Assembly: GCA_039707655.1 (NCBI GenBank)
Contig: CM077672.1
Span: 194,598,037-194,662,036 of the forward strand
Source: Elymus sibiricus
Taxonomy: Eukaryota; Streptophyta; Magnoliopsida; Poales; Poaceae
Direction of reading: 5' to 3'
Length of the DNA: 64,000 nucleotides
Shown piece after piece: positions 1 to 11,887 of the stretch. A program made the position numbers and the translations under genes. The stretch's first letter is position 1; every line of letters starts with the position of its first letter. The notes under the pieces were generated by a model that saw nothing but the letters and a program-made list of their open reading frames with translations, did not search any database and was not told where the DNA came from.

Positions 1-1466
1 ACTTTTTGCCATGGAAATGGTAACTGTCATTTTTTCACTTCATTTTTTAGCAGTTAGCAATATAGCAGTTAGCCAATTAGCAGTTTAATTGGCAGACAGT
101 TAGCAGCACAAATAGCACACAGTTAACCGTCTTAATTTTTGTTGTTGCATATTTTCCCCCTTTTAGCTAACTGCAACAACGCTAGTAGATAAGTGAAGAA
201 GTGATAATAGTTAACTGGCAGAGTACAAAAATGCTGCTAACTGACGAACAAGCATGCAAAAACCGGTGAGACCCGTGGCAGTTGGAAGGATGGAGGCGCT
301 CGGCGCTGTAGGCAGGAGTCGACGACCAGTGTGGGGAAGCACAGCGGCGGTCGTCGGGATCTGCACTTCTCCCCGCATGAGGATGGGGAGAGGTGGACGC
401 GTAACCCCCTCCTCCGACTAGCTCAGCCGCCCCTCTCCATCTGCTCCGCGGCGGACGAATTCTGGCCAGCATCGCCGGGGACGAGCTCTGCCATCGCCCA
501 GCCAACGGCCGCTGCTTCACCTGTCCTTTGTCGTGCGAGCAGGGTCGCTGGAGAAGCTCTATGCGTATTCCAGTCGATGCAAAGTAGCTCCCGGGAGCAC
601 CATATCCCGCCACCGGCCCAGGTGGACACATCCGCACAACGCTGGATCAGGGGAAGAAGTGGCAAGCTAGCGATTGGGCTGGGGGAGCGACTGAGGGATG
701 GGAGTGGGTCGCGACGGCGCGCGGTTGGTGTGTGGACAGACCTTGAGGAGGGAGGATCTCCATCGGGTTGCACGCCGCGGTGGGGAGGACAGACCTTGAG
801 CTGTGCGCGGGGGGAGGGTCTGATGCAGGAGGCGGCCTCGATCTGGCCCCTGTCGCGGTGGGAGGAGGCGTTGCGGGCCTTAGCACGACGTCGGCCAGGG
901 CGGCCCGCGGGCGTGCGGAAGGAGGCGGTGGCGATGGCCCGAGCGGGGAAGCAAGGAGGCCGGCGGCGACCAGATCGAGGAGTTGGGGAGGTATGCGGCG
1001 GCTAGAGTGTGTATCCAGGGAGGAAGGGCGCGGGACGATGGGTTCTGGTGGACTACGCGGTGCGGAGGTGCGTGGGATGCCGCCGGGAGGAGCTGGGATC
1101 CAGGGAGGTTGGGTGGCGGGCGGAGCGAGGTCGGGTGACGGAGCAGGCGGGGATGCCGGAGGAGGCTCGACCGGTAGGGTAGGTGGGGGGTCCTGGTGGT
1201 GGTGTGGTGTGGGGGCCGCGGATGGCGGCGGCACGCGGCAGGGATGGTAGGCGGCGCGCGGCTGCCGTCGGAGGTGGCGGCGCGTGGGTCGCCGGAAGAA
1301 GAAGGCAGGTAAGGAGCGGGGTGAGGCGTGAGGAGTGGGCGGTGTCGACGGTTTTAACCAGCTCCGCTCACGGCCGCTCACTGCGCGCGGTGGTAGGAAC
1401 AGGTAAGAGGGGTGGGGGTTTCTGAATAAGCTTATTCAGGAACTCTAAAGGGGGGTTGCAGAATAG
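1..1466. repeat. Right part of a DNA-transposon-like repeat unit (copy 1)
   Basis: The first 260 bases are AT-rich and carry repeated CAGTTAGC/AGTTAACTG words. Bases 260-1400 are strongly GC-rich, with overlapping open frames on both strands. Those frames are low-complexity (Pro/Arg/Gly-rich) with no recognisable domain, so I do not call a gene. The unit ends with a perfect 18-bp palindrome (CTGAATAAGCTTATTCAG, 1422-1439) followed by GTTGCAGAATAG at 1455-1466. The same layout closes a second unit at 4425-4470. The left end lies outside the window. The superfamily is not identified. Confidence 0.45.
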
Positions 1467-1472
1467 TCTCAT

Positions 1473-1474
<2 letters not shown>

Positions 1475-1506
<32 letters not shown>
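1475..1506. repeat. (TA)n microsatellite
   Basis: A pure TA run of 32 bases separates the end of repeat copy 1 from the start of copy 2. The flanks form a larger imperfect inverted repeat (about 1416-1555) with the TA run at its centre. Both unit ends abut TA repeats; a shorter TA run follows 4470. This suggests a TA-rich insertion preference. Confidence 0.9.
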
Positions 1507-1510
<4 letters not shown>

Positions 1511-1514
1511 CCAG

Positions 1515-4470
1515 CTATTCTGCAACTGATTCCTGAATAAGCTATTCAGGAACCCTTCCTAACTGCCCGAGAATAGACAGCTAACTGTGCAACCTATACT
1601 AGTTAACTGTCAGGCGGACTTTTTCTGGCACTGTTTTTTCGCACTGTTTTTTGGTCATAATTATTGAACCGTTAATCGAAATGATGCAAACGATATACCG
1701 TTGGATAGCTATTGAAAAGGATAAAAAAAAATCATGTTGATCATTTTCCCAAAATTGATTTGGTTTTTAAACAAAATTCAAAATCCATCAAACGAGTTTT
1801 CAATGTTTTTGTGAAAGGAATTTTCAAACCATTTGTCAGAATGATGCGTATGATACACCGTTGGAAAGCTATGGATTAGCCCAAAATTTTGTATATATAA
1901 CTCATTTTCAGATTCACTGCGGTTTAAGAGCAGTTTTCAAAAAACTAACACCGTTTTCGTCATTTTTTGCCCAAACTGCTACAGTAGATGCTAACTGCGG
2001 GACCGGAATAGCTAACTGACATATGATGAGCAAGCTAAGTGCCAGGACTTAAGACTTTTTTTTTGGTTTTTTCTGCTTTTTCCCGGATCAAGCTAACTGC
2101 CGATACTGAAATAGCTAACTGTCGGGGATTGTGGCAGCTAACACCAAGTTAACTGCCAGAATTGAAAATACTTTTTTTTCATTCTTTTTTGCCCGGTTGA
2201 AGCTAACGGCTGGGGTAAAATAGCTAACTGTCGGGGATTGCGGCAGTTAACACCGAGTTAACTGCCAAGATTAAAGATATAATTTTTTCTTTAATTTCCT
2301 TTTTTGCACTGCTCACGCTACCTATCGGGGGATGAAATAGCTAACTGTCCCGCGATGAGGAAGCTAACTGCCGAGGCGATACTATTTTTTTGCTTCGTTC
2401 ATTTTTTGTCGGGGGTCACGCTAAGTGCCATGAATATCGATGTTAACTACCACACCGGTCGATGTTAACTGCCACATTTGATGATTTTTTTTATTATTCT
2501 GAACTACTACGGTTGTCGCAGTTAACTCCTATAACTTGTAAAGTTAACTACTATGGTTGTTTGTCAACTGACATTTTTTATAATTAAAGTATTATATTTT
2601 GATTTTTTTTAATTTTTTTATTAACGGTTGGTTGAGCCGAGTTAACAATTGATGCTCCCTGCTAAACTGTATACGCTGACGGAATTTAACTGCTACAACA
2701 CCAACTACTTGCTGGATACCAGGCGACTTAAGGCCCATGTCCAGCGGCGGCGCCAGGCCCCTGGATCGGTTGGAGGGAGTGGCAGCACCGGCGAACCACG
2801 CCACATCGGTCGCGTTGCTGCATAGACCGGCTCTCTCAAAAAAAGAAACAAGTGCATAAGCTGCTAAGTCAACTTCTTTTTTCAGTTAAGCTAACTGAAC
2901 TACAAAGCTGCAAATACACGAGACAAGTTTAGTAGCCGAACAGTTAATACAAGCATCAACAAGTAGCAACCTAAAACTAGCAGTTATTACTTATTAGTAG
3001 TAAAATATCAGTAGTGGTGGATTGGGACAAAGTGGTGTCGCGCCGAATAGCAGAGGAGCACGTCCTCCACTCCTCGTTCCTAAGTGCTACTGGAACAGTT
3101 CTCTCACCTTCAGGTCTCCTCATATGAACGACAGAAAAAAAATAAAAAAAATCCATCAATTTTCCAACCAAATCAGATGGAAAATCACATGGGAAAGTAA
3201 GACAAGAACCAAATGCAAGTGTACAACTCCAAAATCCAAAATACATCCACACACAACTGACCCATGTGGCTCATGCTGCAGCTATGCTGCAGTTAACACC
3301 AGCATGGTTGCCGGTTCGGCGGCGTCTAGGCAACACACAAGACGACATGGCGCAGAAATAACTAGCTAACTGCATCCGGTCTGCCTCAACGAACTGCTGC
3401 TACAGCACCGGAGTCTCCTCCTTGTTCCGTTTGCAATATCCTGCGGTTATCTTGGGGGAGTACAAAAGTTAACTACAGCGAGAGAAGCGGTTGGCGGTGG
3501 AGACCCAAGGTACAGAAGGTAACTGCGCTGTGAGCTTGAAAGATGGGGCGGTGCCGGCCATGCCTATCCCCGATGCGGATGTAAAGACTCCGCCACGCAA
3601 GAGAACAGGGAAGGGAGGTTGCTGAGGGGAGGCCATGCTGGCTGGTGCCCCCCGCCGTCGAGCTCTCACGGACGGATCTTGGCGGCATCTCGCCACATGC
3701 CCCATGGAAACAAAGTAACAGGGAGAAGCGGGGGAATGGGTGCTAACTACTAAACTGCCAGAGGGATGTGCGAGGTGTGGGAAGTACCCGGGGCAACGAC
3801 GAGGCAGCGGTAGGCCAGAAGCACAGCGGCTCGCCGGAGGCCGAGAGCTAGCCATCGTGACCTCGGCAAACAGTGGTTTAGGTGGAGGTTCCCAGCAGGG
3901 GGCAAACCGAAAGGGATCCCCGCGCGCTTGCGGCCATGGACATGACGTCCCAGATCGGATGCGTTGCATAGTCAGGGGTGGAGCTCGCGCCCAAATATCG
4001 TCGGAGCCGCTGGCGGTTCTTGCCATTTTGCGACGCCGACCACAGCACCTCCTCTGTAGATGGCTGGGGACGGGAGGAAGGATGGGGGTATGGCAGCGCC
4101 CTGGCCATGGTGTGTGGGCGTCGAGCGGCAGTGGTGGGTCCTTGGCCGTGGTAGGGGGTGTGGAGGGGAGCGCGACAGCGAGGAGGTTGGCGGCGCGAGG
4201 AAGAAGGTGCACTGGATGTGCACCATGGCGGAGGTTGGTTGCTCGCGGTGTTGTGAGGAAGAAGGTAGGGCGGATTGGGGGAAGGATTTGTGGGGAGAAG
4301 GAGGTGGAGTAGGATTTGGGGGAGGATTTTGGAGGAAGAAGGCGTGGTGGGTTGCGTTTGTACCACTGGCTCCGCTCGCTGTCGCTCGCTACGCCAGTAG
4401 CTACAGGTAGGAGGGGGTGGGGTTCCTAAATAAGGTTATTTAGGAACTCTAGAGCGGGGTTGCAGAATAG
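1515..4470. mobile_element. DNA-transposon-like unit with 12-bp inverted ends and subterminal hairpins (copy 2)
   Basis: The left end CTATTCTGCAAC (1515-1526) is the exact inverse of the right end GTTGCAGAATAG (4459-4470). Just inside each end is a hairpin: a gapped inverted repeat at about 1529-1552 on the left and CCTAAATAAGGTTATTTAGG (4425-4444) on the right. Bases 1600-2600 hold many AGTTAACTGC-type words, partly in tandem with a period near 120 bp (for example 2131 and 2251). Bases 3470-4400 are GC-rich like copy 1. No transposase is visible. It could be a non-autonomous Mutator-like or unclassified TIR element, or two adjacent elements; the target duplication cannot be resolved in the flanking TA repeats. 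Confidence 0.45.
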
Positions 4471-4560
4471 TTCCTATATATATATATAAGCATACGCGGG
4501 CATAGATAATAAGCGTACTCAATCATTGTTTAACCATAGTTCAACCGATATTAAGCATAC

Positions 4561-5452
4561 TGTCGGAAGTCGGGCTCCGGGGACCCAAAGGTTCGAACAC
4601 TGGGGTGAGCTCGTTCTCCCACTTCGTCTCCTACCACGGCTAAGCGACGGCGAGGCTACGGCGAGAGCGCGCTAGCGAGGGACAGACCATGGACTCAGCG
4701 GTTTACCCAGGTTCGGGCCACCTTGCGGTGTAAGACCCTACTCCTGCTTGGTTGGTATTGCTCTGGTGCGAGAGAGAGTACAAGGTCAAGAGTGATGGAA
4801 CCGGAATCCCCCTCTACAATGGCAGCTCTGCCCCCCTTATACCCGCATCGGTCCTCTTCCCCCTTGAAACTTAGGCGGGAAGGGCTGCCACAATTGGCGG
4901 GTTTTGAAAGGGGACAGGCGCTCAGGCTATCCTGACTAAAGGTGGTCTTTGCCTGCCAAAGCGTGATCCATGACGCGCCAGTGGGCTCGTTGATGACCTC
5001 CGCCCTGCGCGCCCGCCGTCTTGGTCTTCCTTCGCCGATCGGGCAACCCTTGGGGTCGCTTTGGGGGAGTAGGTATCTGGCCCTGCTCCCTTAACACCAA
5101 AGAGGAAACCATCTTCATCTGCGCCCGCTGGCGCGGCCTCTGTCGCCGCTCGTCGTCGCGCGCGTCACCCACGTGATGGGCCCCAGACCGCGCGGCTCCG
5201 CTGAACGGCCTTCGTCTCGTGCGGCGAGGCCACCTCAGGAGGTCGCCTCGCGAGCGGACCTCGCGAGGCCGCTGGCGGAGGTGCTGAGCCTTGCTCGCCC
5301 GCTCCCTGAGGAGGGGGCCTCGGGAGGCCAAGGCCTCATGAGGAGCCCTGGTGAGGTGCTTGGTGATGATGGCCTACAGGGCCCACGCCAGGCGTTGCGC
5401 CCTGGGCCAAAGGCAGACGGGCCTGGATACCCCGGGTTCCATGGGCCCGACA
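4561..5452. mobile_element. Solo LTR, 892 bp, TSD CATAC
   Basis: The sequence starts TGTCGGAAGT and ends CCCGACA, so it has TG...CA termini within 6-bp inverted ends TGTCGG/CCGACA. It is flanked by perfect 5-bp duplications CATAC (4556-4560 and 5453-5457). There is no internal domain or second LTR, so it is a solo LTR left by LTR-LTR recombination. It contains TTACCCAGGTTCGG near 4704, a motif shared with the solo LTR at 27626. The orientation and family are not assigned. Confidence 0.9.
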
Positions 5453-5492
5453 CATACTCAAGCATATAACTAAGACACTACATAGCCATAGT

Positions 5493-6956
5493 TCAATCCC
5501 ACATCTCATCTGCCGGCAGGCCTGCATGAAGGTGAAGCTTCTCCAGGTACTCAGCGTACGCGGCGTGCGCCACCCTGTGAGAATACTTCTGCTTGAAGGA
5601 GCCAACGGCTCATCTTCTTGCATGCGCCAGAACACTTTCATACTCATGATGAAGCTTTTGGTTGCAAAACGGGCATCCAAAGCCCATATTCCAGGTCCTC
5701 ACACGCCTGTTATGCAGTCCCGCATAAAGCTCCCTGAGCTTTTGCCTCTTGTACCTCCTCTGGGCATCTTCGTCCTCGTTGTCGACATAGTCAGATAGCA
5801 CCTATACATATAGTAAAAAATGTGGCGTCAGTATATTTTATAATAATGCGAATTCAGCAGGTAGGATTTATGAAACATAATATATCCTATGACAGCGTGA
5901 ACCCTAAATCATCAAGTGATCTTGATGAAAGAAATGCATAAATAGAGAGCACACAACTTAGTGCAACAAAATTAAGAGTCTGATTGGTTTGCTACCAACA
6001 TTTGGCAGAATCAAAAGTTTGGTTTGCTACCGACATTTGGCAAAATCAAAAGTTGCCAACACTTGGCAACCTTTTGTGAGATTAGCAATGAACAATCGAA
6101 TGCAAACTAATCTCAAGCGAACATTTGGGAGTTGCCAAAATTTGGCATGCCGACGACTTTTGGCATCAAACCAATTTACATGTCATAAAGTAGGATCAAA
6201 ATTTGGCATGCCAACGACTTTTGGCATCAAAATCAATTGTCAAGATCTGGCTAGGAATTATTAGCAACACTAACCATAGTCGGATTATTTTTTTAGAAGA
6301 ACAGGGAGGCTCCTCCCCAGTTCCATTACTCGAATGAAACCCTCATAGTGTCATACATCAGCTCACTAAGAGGAGATGTTCGAAAGTAACAGCTAAAGGG
6401 AAATACACAACGACAGAAGTATGAGGATTACAAGTTATCCTGCGCCCCAAAGGGGTCCCTAGTCGGATTTTTAGCAGAAATCATTTGTACAGAAGAAACA
6501 ATTAATCACTTATCATTTGTACCATTCAAACAATCAATACACTACACGGATCTATCGAATCTAACTCAGATTTCATGGATCTATCGAATCTAACTCAGAT
6601 TTCATGGATTGAGAAAACATAACCATAGGATTTCTATTCCAAAAAGGGGAGGCAGGACTAACCAGAGAAACCCTTGGATATATTTGCCACATAAATGGGT
6701 ATAGATGACTAACCGGTTCTCTGTCGTCGTCGTCGGAGTCGTCGCCGGAGTGGTCGTCGGAGTCATCGCCGGAGTCGCTGTGGACCTCCGGCTCCAGTAG
6801 TGTAACCACGACGCCATCGCCGTCGCGCTTCTGCCCGCGCGAGACCTCGTCGGCGGCGACGGCAACCTCTGTCTCCAGCTTCACGCCGTGCTCAGGTGCT
6901 TCAGCAGCCCCGGCGTTGCCACTCCCTCCGATGGTGCGCTTCGGCGGCATCCTCAT
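5493..6956 (-). pseudogene. Small zf-XS-like zinc finger gene, two exons, in-frame TGA
   Basis: Exon 1 (6956-6714, 81 codons) encodes a basic/acidic N-terminus with a run of Ser/Asp (SDSGDDSDDHSGDDSDDDD). Its donor is CCG|GTTAGT. Exon 2 (5801-5493) follows a TATAG acceptor in phase 0. Exon 2 encodes an acidic DNEDED stretch, a basic region, then CPFC-X(n)-YESVLAHA and, after a TGA at 5612-5610, a region with H-x3-H-x2-Y-x-EYL spacing. This resembles the C-x2-C...H zinc finger found in plant SGS3/IDN2-type RNA-directed silencing proteins, but there is no XS domain or long coiled coil. The full frame would be 183 residues. The TGA sits inside the finger, so the copy is probably non-functional unless the base is an error or is read through. 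The family assignment is by eye. Confidence 0.55.
5802..6713 (-). other. Intron of the zf-XS-like gene, containing repeat insertions
   Basis: The intron is 912 bp, with GTTAGT donor and TATAG acceptor. Bases 5975-6260 repeat TTTGGCA/GCCAA words in both orientations (for example near 5997, 6030, 6133 and 6202), which looks like a MITE-type fold-back. Bases 6280-6470 hold another repeat-like block that I cannot classify. Confidence 0.5.
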
Positions 6957-7390
6957 ACACTGACGGCAGTGACAACTGAGAGCGGCGTCGAGGATGCAGG
7001 TGGAGAGAGAGGATTGTGTGTGTAGCGAGAATGGGGGGTGCGGCCGCCTATTATAACCAGCGGCTCGGGCGCGCCATTAATATGGAGCAGTGGGAGCGAG
7101 GCGGGGGCGGTCAAAGGGCTGGCTCGCCTCCCGGTGAGCCTGCGCAGCGGACTGCTCGCATGCCTACCTTCATTTCACACAGCTACTCACACGCCTCCCG
7201 GTGACACTGCGCAGCGAACACGCCTCCTGTCAATTCACACACCTGCCCGCACGCCTCCCGGTCTGCCTGTGCGGCAGACTGCGTGCATGCGTCCCGTCAA
7301 CTCACGCCTGCTCGCACGGCACACGGGACGCGTGGCGGCACGTACATTGTTTTTCTTTTTTGATGATTAATTCTGCCGCTTTATTACTTA
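6957..7390 (-). promoter_or_regulatory. Upstream region of the zf-XS-like gene with a GC-rich tandem repeat
   Basis: This region precedes the exon 1 ATG. Bases 7131-7330 hold three imperfect copies of a roughly 60-bp GC-rich unit, each starting near CGCCTCCCGGT (7131, 7193, 7251). No clear TATA box is assigned. The sequence becomes AT-rich after about 7340. Calling it a promoter is inference from position only. Confidence 0.35.
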
Positions 7391-7839
7391 ACCGAAGCAT
7401 GGCATGTACATTGTTGGTCTAACACCCACGGTACGAATAAATAATCCGTTTACGATATTGGTTGCCAATTATTAATAATCTCCCGTTTGTAAGAATAATA
7501 TATCAAAACTTGTCTCAAATTTGAAAAAACAATACAATATCACAGTCTATTAGTGCCCATATGACACCACGATAAGTTTCATGAATTTCAACTAAGTTTT
7601 GGATTTACTGGATTTTAAAAATCAAGATTCTCAATGTTTGAAATTTCTTGCATGGGGACTAAACATGCACCCAGAGACACACATATGATTTTCCAATCCA
7701 TTTTGGTGCACTATCACGTGTGCATGTAGCTCAAATTTGATTTTTGCACATTATATCCCTAGAAAATCAATCTATGTATAAAAATGTACGAATGATGATC
7801 TTTGATTTTTTTCCTTCCAAATTTTAACACGACACTCCT
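7391..7839. other. AT-rich intergenic sequence, nothing recognised
   Basis: I see no coding frame, terminal repeat or tandem repeat I can support in this stretch. Confidence 0.5.
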
Positions 7840-9298
7840 TTGGTCACATATGTTCACCGCGAAAAAAGTTTAACATGCCTAGTAGTGGAGGTGGTGGTGC
7901 GGTGTGTGTGTGTCGGGGGGGGGGGGGGGGGGGTCCGGCAGTACACTGCGAGTCGTGAGCCACCATGTGGGGTTGGCCGTTTTGTGAGGCAGATGTCACA
8001 TCAATGTCGTGAATTGGTTATTTAAAACATTACACGGCCATTTCATACATACATGTTTGGGCCACATGCATGCATGGTGGTCCTCGGACACTCCCTCGTG
8101 CGCTTATCAGCAATGCGCCCATTCGTTAGCCCGGGAAGATTATCACTTTTCACTGACATCGAGAGGCATTTGACCAAAGGTGGATTCATCTTGGGATGAG
8201 TTACGGTGTGGATCATGGTGAGATTCCAGATCAAAGTTCGAGCGCGTGTGCGTACACATGAATCCCTCCCACCGGCTCGAAGTGAGGGGGATTACGACAT
8301 GCCGTGGACCTCTGTGTAGGGCATATATTTTCGGTTTGTGAAGCATGTGCCACATCAGAGTTGTGCAGTGCGTAGTATCAAACATCACACAACACCTCTT
8401 TGGGTATGCAGGCGGGTGGTTGTCCTAGGACACACGTGTGACGCTTTCTGTGGGCCCGCGAGGTCATCGTCCATCACTTTGACCTACAGCGAGAGAGGTT
8501 AATTTGATCAACAAGGATGATTCTTTTTGGTTTGTGTTATGGTAGGAGTATATAGTACGCGTCAAAGAGGGGGGGAGGGGACCAGCATATACTATGCATC
8601 ATGAACCTCGCTCCGTGTGGGGACTTTCCGGTTTCTGAGGCAGGTGCCACATGAAAGTTGTGCATTGGGTATTCAAACATCACACAACACCTCTTTGGGC
8701 CACATGCAGGCGGTGGTTGTCCTACATGACACTCACTCGCATGCGACGCTTTCCATTTATGAGCCCACGAGGTCGTCGTCCATCACTTCGACCCAACGAT
8801 CGAGAGAGGTTAATTTGACCGACAAGGAGGATTCTTTTTGGTTTGTGTTACGGTAGGAGTATATAGTACGCGTCGAAGAGGGGGATGGGATCAGCATATA
8901 CTACGCGTCATGAACCTCGCTCTGTGTGGGGACTTTACAGTTTCCGAGGCAGGTGCCACATCAAAGTTGTGCATTTTGGGTATTCAAACATCACAACAAC
9001 CACACACACCTCCGTACTTACATATGTTTTGGCCCACATGCAAGCGATGGCGGTTGTCCTCTGGCACTCACTCACGCGGTTATCGGCGATATCGATGCTT
9101 TCCATCTGTGGGCCCGCTTGGTCCATCACTTTGATAGACAGTGAGAGAGGTTAATTTGACTTAGGAGGGGATTAATTTTTGGTTTGTCCTACGGTATAGG
9201 TCATGCTATGAGATTACATAATATAGTTTGAGCGCATGCATGTGTACTGATGCATGCATGAATCCCTCCCACCGGATCGAAGTGGGGGGGGGGGGCAG
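7840..9298. repeat. Diverged tandem array, left part (4 copies)
   Basis: A unit of about 300-400 bp recurs. Its best-conserved word is close to CACATCAAAGTTGTGCATTG (anchors at 7997, 8351, 8648 and 8957). Each unit also carries a G-run, a CGCGTCATGAACC-like word, TTTGGGCCACATGCAGG, and a GAGAGAGGTTAATTTGACC-like word. Element A (9299-17409) splits the array, which resumes at 17410. No protein is supported. It may be the repeat-rich subterminal part of a DNA transposon or an old satellite-like array. Confidence 0.7.
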
Positions 9299-10872
9299 TG
9301 ATACGTCTCCAACGTATCTATAATTTTTGATTGTTCCATGCTGTTATATTATCAATCTTGGATGTTTTTATATGCATTTACAGCAATTATATATCATTTT
9401 TGGAGACTAACCTATTAACTTAGTGCCCAGTGCCAGTTGCTGTTTTCTGCCCTGTTTTTGTTTTACAGAAAATCAATACCAAATGAAGTCCAAATGCCAC
9501 GAAACTTTTTGGAGATTTTTTTCTGGACAAGATAAACACTAGAAGCTTCGGGAGAAGACCAGACGCCAGAGGAGGTGGCCACGAGCCACCAGGGCGTGCC
9601 TGCGGGGGGGGGGGGGGGGCAGGCGCGCCCTGGTGCCTCGTGGGCCCACCCCAGCTCCGTTTGACCTAATTCCACCACTATAAATTCAGGAAAAAACAAA
9701 AACCCTCAGGGGAGCCCACGAAATACTTTTTCCGCCACCGCAAGTTTCTATTCTTGAGAGATCCCATCTGGAGGCCTTCTCCGGTACTCCGCCGGAGGGG
9801 GAATCGATCACGGAGGGGTTCTACATCAACCTTGCTGCCCTTCCGATGATGCGTGAGTAGTTTACCACAGACCTTCGGGTCCATAGGCAGTAGCTAGATG
9901 GCTTCTTCTCTCTTTTTGATCTTCAATACAATGTTCTCCTCGATGTTCTTGCAGTTCTATCCGATATAATCACTTTTTGCGGTGTGTTTGTTGGGATCCG
10001 ATGAATTGTGAGTTTATGATCAGATTATCCATGAAATTATTTGAGTCTTCTTTGATCTCTTTTATGCATGATTATTATAGCTTCGTATTTCTTCTCCGAT
10101 CTATTGATTTGGTTTGGCCAACTAGATTGATTTATCTTGCCATGGGAAGAGGTGCTTTGTAATGGGTTCGATCTTGCGGTGCTCAATCCCAGTGACAGAA
10201 AGGGACATGACACGTATGTATCATTGCTATTAAGGGTAAAAAGATGGGGTTTATTCATACGTGAGTTTATCTTGTCTACATCATGTCATCGTTCTTAAGG
10301 CGTTACTCCGTTCTTTATGGACTTAATACACTAGATGTATGCTGGATAGCGGTCGATGTGTGGAGTAATAGTAGTAGATGCAGGCAGGAGTCGGTCTACT
10401 TGTCTCGGACGTGATGCCTATATACATGATCATTGCCTTGGATATCGTCATGATTATTTGCTTTTCTATCAATTGCCCAACAGTAATTTGTCTACCCACC
10501 GTATGCTATTTTCTCGAGAGAAGCCTCTAGTGAAAACTATGGCCCCCGGGTCTATCTAAATCATATTACTAAAACCCTAAAAATATTGCTGCCATTTTCT
10601 TTTATTTATTTTATTTTGTATTTTTGTTTCAATCTATCTATCTACCACATACAATTTAATCTTGCAATTGACCGCCGAGGGATTGACAACCCCTCGTTTG
10701 CGTTGGGTGCAAGGATTTGTTGTTTGTGTGCAGGTGCTGCTAACGAGGTGTTGTGTGATTCTCCTACTAGTTCGATAACCTTGGTTTCATAACTGAGGGA
10801 AATACTTATCTCTACTATGCTGCATCATCCCTTCCTCTTCGGGGAAAATACCAACGCAAGCTACAAGTAGCA
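9299..10872 (+). repeat. Element A 5' LTR (1574 bp)
   Basis: It starts TGATACGTCTCC and ends CAAGTAGCA. It differs from the 3' LTR by scattered substitutions and a longer G-run near 9605-9619. LTRs or LTR pieces of the same broad family occur at 28281-28340 (minus, fragment), 47521-60806 (minus, interrupted) and 62640-63985 (plus). Confidence 0.92.
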
Positions 10873-10883
10873 GGAAGAATTTC

Positions 10884-10901
10884 TGGCGCCGTTGCCGGGG
10901 A
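10884..10901 (+). other. Element A primer-binding site (tRNA-Asp)
   Basis: TGGCGCCGTTGCCGGGGA lies 11 bp after the 5' LTR. It is the reverse complement of the 3' end of plant tRNA-Asp(GTC) including CCA. That tRNA is the usual primer of Athila-type Gypsy elements. The match is from memory of the tRNA sequence. Confidence 0.85.
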
Positions 10902-11083
10902 GACATCATCAACATCTATGAAGTACCTTTGCATAAACTCTTATCTCCTTGCATTTATTTTATTTGCCATTTGCCTCTCGTTTTCATCTCCCCCACTTCT
11001 AAAACGTTTTACAAAAATACAAAAATATTTTCCGTTTGCCTTTTTCTTGTTTGCTTGCTTGTTATCTTGTTTGCGTAGTCACG

Positions 11084-11887
11084 ATGTCTCAAGAAAATAC
11101 AAAATTGTGTGATTTTTCCAATACTAATAATAATGATTTTATTAGTACTCCGATTGCTCCTCCCGCCGCTAGTGCGGAGACCTGTGATATTAATGCCGCT
11201 TTGCTAAATCTTGTTATGAAAGAACAATTTTCTGGTAGTCCTAATGAAGATTCTGCATCCCATCTTAACACTTTCATATAATTGTGTGACATGCAAAAGA
11301 AAAAAGATGTGGATAATGATATTGTGAAATTAAAATTATTCCCGTTCTCATTGCGGGATCGTGCAAAAATTTGGTTCTCATCTTTACCACGAAATAGTAT
11401 CGATTCTTGGGATAGGTGTAAAGATGCTTTTATTACCAAGTATTTTCCTCCCGCAAAAATTATTTCTCTTAGAAATCAAATTATGAATTTCAAGCAACTT
11501 TATCATGAACATGTTGCCCAATCTTGGGAGAGGATGAAATTAATGATAAGAAATTGCCCTACTCATGGTTTAAATTTATGGATGATCATACAAAAATTTT
11601 ATGCGGGATTGAATTTTGTTTCTAGAAATGTTTTAGATTCTGCCGTGGGTGGTACTTTTATGGAAATTACTTTGGGAGAAGCTACTAAATTTCTTGATAA
11701 TATTATGGCAAATTATTCACAATGGCATACTGAAAGAACACCTACTAGTAAAAAAGTGAATTATATTGAAGAAATTAGTACTTTGAGTGATAAAGTTGAT
11801 GCGCTTATGAAATTGGTTGCTAGTAGAAATACTCATATTGATCCTAATGATGTGCCTTTGTCCACTTTGATTGAGCAAAAAAAATGA
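11084..11887 (+). pseudogene. Element A gag, interrupted by TAA and ended by a frameshift
   Basis: The frame opens at ATG 11084 with an Asn-rich N-terminus. It continues in the same frame through a TAA at 11279-11281 into a capsid-like region (FPFSLRDRAKIWFSSLP, then a SWDRCKDAFITKYFP segment) typical of the plant retrotransposon Gag domain. At the A8 run (11877-11884) the frame is lost. The following ORF continues the polyprotein in another frame. The product would form virus-like particles in the cytoplasm, but this copy cannot make a full Gag. Confidence 0.8.

Noticed and set aside
182..1425. Several overlapping long frames on both strands in the GC-rich block
   Set aside because: They are Pro/Arg/Gly/Ser-rich, mutually overlapping and without motifs, as expected from GC-rich repeat DNA. 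The same kind of block recurs at 3470-4400.
3469..4410. Long minus-strand frames (up to 247 codons)
   Set aside because: Low-complexity frames in the second GC-rich repeat block, with no domain, no splice logic and equal openness on the other strand.
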